A stretch of DNA of 9,625 bases from Coriobacteriia bacterium (lineage in GTDB: Bacteria > Actinomycetota > Coriobacteriia > Coriobacteriales > UBA8131), in NCBI GenBank assembly GCA_009781535.1, contig WQXX01000035.1, forward strand, positions 1 to 9,625, given 5' to 3'. Shown here in pieces: positions 4,962 through 9,625 of the stretch (position 1 is the stretch's first letter; every line of letters begins with the position of its first letter). The translations under genes and the position numbers were made by a program. The notes below the pieces were generated by a model, which had not been told where the DNA came from, ran no database searches, and worked only from the letters and a program-made list of their open reading frames with translations.

Positions 4962-6404
4962 ATGTTGGTTGGACGCAAGCAAGAAATTGAGCTATTGAGA
5001 AAATATCACCATTCTTCAGAGGCTGAGTTCCTGGCAGTTTACGGTCGCAGGCGTGTAGGTAAGACATACCTTATTCGTCAATTCTTCAATGACGAGTTCT
5101 TTTTTTATGCGACAGGTGTTGCCACTGAGAATGACGTCAAGTCAGGCTTACGGGTCAACCTTGAATGCTTTGGTAGAAGCTTGAACCAATATGGGGTAGA
5201 TAAGAGAGAGCCGCCTCAATCATGGATGGAGGCTTTTGACAGGCTGAGTGAAGGTATTAAAAAAAGTAGAACAACGCGCAAAAAGGTTATCTTTTTAGAC
5301 GAGATGCCTTGGATGGATACACCAAAATCAGGCTTCATCCAAGCACTCGAGTACTTCTGGAACAGTTTTGCCTCCGCCCGGTCTGACGTCCTTGTAATAG
5401 CTTGCGGATCAGCTGCTGCCTGGATGACGCGAAAAGTGTTCAACAGCAAAGGTGGTTTGCATAACCGCATAACCGGGAGGCTACTGCTTCGCCCATTCAC
5501 ACTTGGTGAATGTGAAGAGTACTTTCGGGCGCGTGGAATAGTCATCGATCGTAAGGATATTGCTGAAGCATACATGATATTCGGAGGCATACCGTATTAT
5601 CTCAGTTACTGGGATGGTCGATACGGACTGTCGCAGAATGTGGACAGGATTGTATTCAAAGAAGATGCACCGCTTAAAGACGAGTTCATCAATCTCTATG
5701 CATCATTGTTTGCCTCTTCAGTGCAGTATATCGATGTGATTAAGGCATTAAGCGTAAGGTCACGTGGGCTCTCGCGCGAAGAGATTCTTAAAGCTACGGG
5801 GCTTGCCGAGGGAGGCGCCTTCAGCGAAATATTGCAGAACTTGGAAATGAGCGGCTTTATCCGTCATTACGCCTTGTATCCAGGCAAGGCGCGCAGAGGT
5901 CTCTATCAATTGATAGATAATTTCTCTCTATTCCATCAAACCTTTGTTGAAGGCTATTATGGGCAAAATGAGCATTTCTGGAGTGATCTGCATGAGTCTC
6001 CACGGCTCAATGCATGGCGTGGGTATGCATTCGAACAGCTCTGCTTCAGACATATCGAGCAGATAAAATGGGCGCTTGGCATAGCTGGTATTTCTGCAGA
6101 CGTTTATGCATGGAGAAGTGTCCGCAGTGACCCTGCGGCGCAGATAGATTTGATAATCAGCAGAGCTGACAAAATCGTTAATCTATGCGAGATGAAATTC
6201 GCAAAGTATGAATTCGAGATTACCAAGGACTACGCAGAGAAACTGAGGAATAAGGTTTTCGCGTTTGGAAGCGAGGCACATGTAGGCGCGACCCCACATT
6301 TGACCTTTATTACCACGTATGGAATCAAAAGGACCGGATATGCGCAAATGGTTCAATCTGAAGTTCTATTAGACGATCTCTTCACCGCTCCTTTAAGAAA
6401 ATGA
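4962..6404 (+). CDS. AAA-type ATPase with C-terminal DUF234 (PD-(D/E)XK nuclease-like) domain
   Basis: The 480-residue protein starts 'MLVGRKQEIELL', as is usual for this prokaryote-wide ATPase family. It shows Walker A 'GRRRVGKT' (28-35), Walker B 'VIFLDEMPW' (109-117, Asp113 Glu114), a sensor-type 'CGSAAAWM' (148-155), 'GGIPYYL' (208-214) and a winged-helix region (about 255-315). The C-terminal DUF234 module has the nuclease-fold signature: Glu358 ('YAFEQL'), Asp396 ('QIDLI') and Glu410-x-Lys412 ('CEMKF'), so its putative catalytic residues are intact. It is most likely a cytoplasmic DNA-acting ATPase. Members are often single-gene, patchily distributed and of unknown role, sometimes suspected in defence or mobile-element biology. 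Here it stands alone between palindrome-rich intergenic regions and converges on tetR. Family identity is strong; function is unknown. Confidence 0.93.
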   Translation: MLVGRKQEIELLRKYHHSSEAEFLAVYGRRRVGKTYLIRQFFNDEFFFYATGVATENDVKSGLRVNLECFGRSLNQYGVDKREPPQSWMEAFDRLSEGIKKSRTTRKKVIFLDEMPWMDTPKSGFIQALEYFWNSFASARSDVLVIACGSAAAWMTRKVFNSKGGLHNRITGRLLLRPFTLGECEEYFRARGIVIDRKDIAEAYMIFGGIPYYLSYWDGRYGLSQNVDRIVFKEDAPLKDEFINLYASLFASSVQYIDVIKALSVRSRGLSREEILKATGLAEGGAFSEILQNLEMSGFIRHYALYPGKARRGLYQLIDNFSLFHQTFVEGYYGQNEHFWSDLHESPRLNAWRGYAFEQLCFRHIEQIKWALGIAGISADVYAWRSVRSDPAAQIDLIISRADKIVNLCEMKFAKYEFEITKDYAEKLRNKVFAFGSEAHVGATPHLTFITTYGIKRTGYAQMVQSEVLLDDLFTAPLRK

Positions 6405-6433
6405 TGTGAAATAGCGGGAGAAGGCGCTTAGCG

Positions 6434-6470
6434 GGGCGGGGTTCCGGGCATTTTGCCCGGAACCCCGCCC
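6434..6470. terminator. 17-bp GC-rich hairpin between convergent genes
   Basis: GGGCGGGGTTCCGGGCA (6434-6450), TTT, and the exact complement (6454-6470) make a perfect 17-bp stem 29 bases after the ATPase stop codon and 39 bases from the tetR stop codon. The position suits a bidirectional terminator for the convergent genes, but neither strand has a U tract after the stem, so termination would depend on the stem itself or on Rho. A dispersed palindromic repeat is the alternative. Confidence 0.6.
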
Positions 6471-6509
6471 GGCCTAAGTATCAGTCGGATGAATAGAGAA
6501 TGTGACTTC

Positions 6510-7064
6510 TTACCTTGGCGTCGAGAGCTTCATCAGGTAGTCAGCACGTTGTATCACTTCTGCAGCAGGCAGCGTGGGATCATCGATGAGCCAATGGCGG
6601 ATGATGCCAACCAGCCCGTAGACAACGTAATGGAAAAGATACTCGACATCCTTGGCGGACATGTGCGGGTTGGCGCTTTCCCAATCCGCATGGTAGGTGG
6701 TGTAGAGGTATCGGACGATCTGATCGACAAAACCGCCCGTGCTCCAGTTCTCAAAAGCTGCGCGGATGAGCACCCTGTGCTTGTCGACAAATCCAATCAG
6801 GGCAGGGGTGATGTCGAAGATATTGGGCGGTAGAGACTTAAGCTCATCCGCAAAACCCACAAACAGGTCTTCCTGCAAAGCCTGCAACAGCGCGAACTGA
6901 TTGAGGTAATACTTATAGAAGGTCTTGCGGGATATCCCCGATTCGTCGCAAATCTCGCTGACGGTAATTGCGGAGACCGGCTTGGTCTCAAGTGCTTTGA
7001 GAAATGCGTCAGTCAGGCACAGCTTTGTGTAACGCTGCCGGGAGTCTTTTGGTAACACATACAT
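6510..7064 (-). CDS. TetR/AcrR-family transcriptional regulator
   Basis: The protein has 184 residues, the usual size. The N-terminal DNA-binding domain includes a helix-turn-helix at about 33-52, 'ITVSEICDESGISRKTFYKY', with the family's Tyr/Phe-Tyr-x-Tyr end. The helical C-terminal domain ends with 'FHYVVYGLVGIIRHWLIDD' (145-162), resembling TetR_C regulators of the DhaS/TetR_C_8 type, which bind ligands or partner proteins. It is a cytoplasmic repressor or activator of unknown target. It lies 65 bases downstream of the DUF2339 gene in the same direction, with a 12-bp perfect inverted repeat in that gap, so autoregulation is possible. The ATG at 7064 has only a weak AGAAAG ribosome site; a GTG two codons later is an alternative. 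Confidence 0.88.
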   Translation of the reverse strand: MYVLPKDSRQRYTKLCLTDAFLKALETKPVSAITVSEICDESGISRKTFYKYYLNQFALLQALQEDLFVGFADELKSLPPNIFDITPALIGFVDKHRVLIRAAFENWSTGGFVDQIVRYLYTTYHADWESANPHMSAKDVEYLFHYVVYGLVGIIRHWLIDDPTLPAAEVIQRADYLMKLSTPR

Positions 7065-7098
7065 GGTTGTATCTTTCTATGAAGTCGAGCCTGGAGCG

Positions 7099-7129
7099 AC
7101 ATGAGGAATAAGTAACGTATTCCTCATGT
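7099..7129. promoter_or_regulatory. 12-bp perfect inverted repeat upstream of tetR
   Basis: ACATGAGGAATA (7099-7110) and its exact complement (7118-7129) flank AGTAACG. It starts directly after the DUF2339 stop codon and ends 35 bases before the tetR ATG. With no U tract on the minus strand it may be an operator for the regulator; a weak terminator of the DUF2339 gene is equally placed. Confidence 0.45.
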
Positions 7130-9625
7130 TCATAAACCAGTCTCCTCATCAATCAGGTTGTCTTCCTTGGCTTTCTCATCAAAGCGCTTAACCGCATAAC
7201 TGTACAGTGCGCTGATTCCAAAGCAGATGACGCCACCACCGATAAAGGCGATGACCCGCATAAGGTATTCGATACTCGCGAAATCAAAGGTCACAAGTTT
7301 GAGGACACATATGATGACGAGGATCAAGCCATAGAGCCTCAGTGGTTTGACATTGGTAACAAAGCCCGCAGCGACGCATACCAGAGCAGTTGCCATACAG
7401 ACGATACTTAAGACGTACGGCTCGTCGAACCAAGATGTTTGTCCATATATGGTTCCAAGTACAAGCACGGTAAACGCAATGCCGAGCAAGCAGCCGATCC
7501 AGCTGATCTTTCTTTCGCCAGCAACCTTGACGCGGATCAAGGCGCATACCAGCAGGGCAAGGGTGAAAAGCGATAGCAGAATACAGGGGATTCTCAGACT
7601 CGAGTCTCCAAAATCTTTGAGGAAGAAAAGGGTATAAGAACTCACCAGCGCAAGGACGATCTCATGGATACGGATGAAGACCCAGTATCCTCGGGGGACA
7701 GACTCTCGCACGTCGAGCCTTAACGCGAACATGCCCAGGAACGCAGCTGTGAAGACTAGGAAAACATAGACCGCATTGATATAGGCAGCGCCGAAGATCG
7801 AGAAGACGGAGAACTCGAAAATACCGAGGCTGCAAATCTTGAGAGCGGTGAGCAGTTTCTGACTTTGTCTTAACCTCACATCAAGCGTTCTCCAGAGGTA
7901 TGCCAGAATCGCCCCATATACCAGCATGTAGCCCAGGGCGGCGTAGAGGGTTCCATATTCAACAAGCACAGAATACCCGTGGGAAAGCATGAGAGTAAAG
8001 TCCGCACCCATAACGCACAGGGCAAGAAGCGAATAGAGGGGTCGTTTTGTCAAACGGTTAAAGATCAGGAAGGCGATTGTGAGTACGATGAGCCCAGGAA
8101 AGCGGAACACGGCTCCAAATTGGTAAGCATTGCTGCCCAGATAGAAGATGCAAACCAAGAGCAAACCTGCATAAGCACACATCATTATCACGGATATTGT
8201 CTCAAGTGCGGTGTCGCCTTTGAGTTTCTTTTGCAAGAAGACGCTGATGAATGCATGGGTAAGTGCGATGACCAGCGTAACGCCTGTTGAAGTCAGGAAC
8301 ATATAGTACATCGATGGTGATGCACCAAACCCTTGATAAGGGAACAGTCCCCCAAAGAATAGACCAGACGCAAGGCAAACGGTAACAAAGAGTATTCCAA
8401 TAAATAGGGCTTTATTCAGTACGTGCAAGAGTATCCGCTTCGCCTTGCTTTCAATCTGTCGTGTTGAAACAAAAAGCAGATAGGAGAGGACTGCGGCACT
8501 AACGACCTGAATAATCAATGCGCTCCTGGTGACAATGATCGATTCTGAACCCACGAGAACCTGAGTAAGCTCGAAGGAGAAAAACATCGCAATCACAGCT
8601 ATCAGCGACAGGAACAAAGACACAGCAAGCCCAAGCCGATAGGTCTTTTGATAACAGATGACATTACCTATCGTGATAAGGACTATGGAAAGCAGTTGGT
8701 ACACGACGATAAAGAGCATGTTGATCTGGTTTATTCCACCAAAGTACGCAACACACAAGGACACAATCATCCCTATATGGATCAGAATGCTCACGAGTAG
8801 AGAATTCGAGAGCTTCAAAAGGACAAGGCTTATCGCCATCCATACGAGCAGGAATGCGAAGGCGGCGATATCGCCGATGGCATTGAAGTACATATGGGTG
8901 AGCAGGATGGAAATGAAGAACGATCCGCAGCCGCAACCGAGAAGTGCAGAGGTGAAGTAGTTCTTCTTGCGCATCGTGAGCACGACTCCGACTACGGTCA
9001 GAATTGAGCTGAGCAGATACATGAGGATGATCTTTATAGTGTCGGTCAGTGCGGGGATGACGAGAACTCCCAGGAAAATAAGTCCGAGGAACACCAGTAT
9101 CGCGGCGATGATGCCGATGATGTTTCGTCCGACCAGGTTTTCCATCGACCTTGAGGGTTTTTTCTGCTGGAAGTCTTGGAAGGACTGTGGGGGCGGGAAG
9201 AGAGTGCTTGGCGGTGGGTAGGCAGAAGCTGCCGTGGAGTGCAGGGAAGCTGGCGGCGGATATGTCGGAGCCGGGGGCTGGTAGGGGGATGTCGAGGGCT
9301 GGTAGGCTGAAGCTGGCGACGGGTACAGAGAAGTCGAAACTGGGTCTGTTAAAACTGCTGCAGGACGTAGAGTAGTCGAGGGCTGGTCTGCGAAAATTGC
9401 CGCAGGACGTAGGGGTGCACCGAGAGGTGCAGGATACAAGGGCGATTCAAGAGGTGCAGGGTATGCAGGAGACACGCTTGCTATAGGATACGCAGCCTGC
9501 ACGGTCGGCATTGCTGGCGTGGGCTGCAAAGCCGCCATGGCTGGTGCAGGCTGCAGAGGTACTCCAAGTGGCGGAGGATAGGCAGATGATGCAGGCGGCG
9601 GGGGATAAGCAGGGGACTCAAGCGG
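7130..9625 (-). CDS. DUF2339 polytopic membrane protein with proline-rich N terminus, 5' end beyond the right edge
   Basis: The minus-strand frame is open from the window edge to a stop codon at 7130, 831 codons. An ATG at 9538 starts an 802-codon frame, but the 29 codons before it continue the same proline/tyrosine-rich pattern (PLESPAYPPPP...), so the true start is outside the window. Counted from that ATG, residues 1-130 are disordered, Pro/Ala/Tyr/Ser-rich and probably cytoplasmic. From about residue 132 ('MENLVGRNIIGI') come roughly 22 membrane helices. The last segment, 'RVIAFIGGGVICFGISALYSY', matches the DUF2339 C-terminal consensus. The tail is charged (KRFDEKAKEDNLIDEETGL). DUF2339 proteins have no established function; an envelope or transport role is a guess. 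Translation of tetR follows after 65 bases. Confidence 0.85.
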   Translation of the reverse strand, partial: PLESPAYPPPPASSAYPPPLGVPLQPAPAMAALQPTPAMPTVQAAYPIASVSPAYPAPLESPLYPAPLGAPLRPAAIFADQPSTTLRPAAVLTDPVSTSLYPSPASAYQPSTSPYQPPAPTYPPPASLHSTAASAYPPPSTLFPPPQSFQDFQQKKPSRSMENLVGRNIIGIIAAILVFLGLIFLGVLVIPALTDTIKIILMYLLSSILTVVGVVLTMRKKNYFTSALLGCGCGSFFISILLTHMYFNAIGDIAAFAFLLVWMAISLVLLKLSNSLLVSILIHIGMIVSLCVAYFGGINQINMLFIVVYQLLSIVLITIGNVICYQKTYRLGLAVSLFLSLIAVIAMFFSFELTQVLVGSESIIVTRSALIIQVVSAAVLSYLLFVSTRQIESKAKRILLHVLNKALFIGILFVTVCLASGLFFGGLFPYQGFGASPSMYYMFLTSTGVTLVIALTHAFISVFLQKKLKGDTALETISVIMMCAYAGLLLVCIFYLGSNAYQFGAVFRFPGLIVLTIAFLIFNRLTKRPLYSLLALCVMGADFTLMLSHGYSVLVEYGTLYAALGYMLVYGAILAYLWRTLDVRLRQSQKLLTALKICSLGIFEFSVFSIFGAAYINAVYVFLVFTAAFLGMFALRLDVRESVPRGYWVFIRIHEIVLALVSSYTLFFLKDFGDSSLRIPCILLSLFTLALLVCALIRVKVAGERKISWIGCLLGIAFTVLVLGTIYGQTSWFDEPYVLSIVCMATALVCVAAGFVTNVKPLRLYGLILVIICVLKLVTFDFASIEYLMRVIAFIGGGVICFGISALYSYAVKRFDEKAKEDNLIDEETGL
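9203..9412 (-). repeat. Five degenerate 42-bp repeats in the proline-rich segment
   Basis: In the DUF2339 frame the 14-residue units read LRPAAIFADQPSTT, LRPAAVLTDPVSTS, LYPSPASAYQPSTS, PYQPPAPTYPPPAS and LHSTAASAYPPPST. The first two units are also close at DNA level (GTCTG-AAAA-TGC-GCAGGACGTAG pattern on the plus strand). Upstream, PLESP-[AL]-YP-[PA]-P appears twice. This indicates growth by tandem duplication. Confidence 0.7.

Overview
The window looks like a chromosomal segment of an anaerobic, respiring actinobacterium, most likely a Coriobacteriia/Eggerthellaceae gut anaerobe. This assignment is an inference. It rests on the exported molybdoenzyme/ferredoxin/cytochrome b-like respiratory set, the stand-alone DUF234-type ATPase, the DUF2339 membrane protein and the moderate GC content. 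No rRNA, tRNA, CRISPR array, transposase or integrase was seen.

Layout. Positions 1-3827 hold a minus-strand respiratory operon, transcribed in the order ferredoxin-type electron-transfer subunit (3827-3039), Tat-exported molybdopterin oxidoreductase (3039-709, joined by a TAATG overlap), a 14-bp hairpin (663-695), then a heme-b-type membrane protein that runs off the left edge (623-<1). A near-consensus promoter (TTGACA-17-TAGAAT, minus strand, 3917-3889) precedes the operon. Upstream of it are phased ATTCGAAT boxes (3929-3975), and downstream of it a perfect 9-bp inverted repeat (3854-3875). Together the three proteins would carry electrons from the membrane through b heme and four Fe-S clusters to an exported Mo-bisPGD active site. 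The substrate cannot be read from the sequence.

Positions 3999-4631 (minus) encode a nicotinamidase/isochorismatase-like cysteine hydrolase. An in-frame 15-bp minisatellite, nine pentapeptides long, is inserted between its oxyanion/metal region and its catalytic lysine. The next 330 bp (4632-4961) separate it from a divergent plus-strand gene and are unusually rich in perfect inverted repeats. They hold an 18-bp hairpin with a competing 10-bp alternative pairing, and an 18-bp CCGCGG-centred palindrome pair that overlaps a probable minus-strand promoter. A third half-copy of the CCGCGG motif lies just before the plus-strand gene.

Positions 4962-6404 (plus) encode an AAA-type ATPase fused to a PD-(D/E)XK-like DUF234 nuclease-fold domain. 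It converges on a TetR-family regulator (7064-6510, minus) across a 17-bp GC-rich perfect hairpin. A 12-bp perfect inverted repeat (7099-7129) separates the regulator from a very large polytopic DUF2339 membrane protein (minus, 7130 to beyond 9625). That protein has a proline-rich cytoplasmic N terminus made of degenerate 14-residue repeats. Its reading frame is open to the right edge, so its true start lies outside the window.
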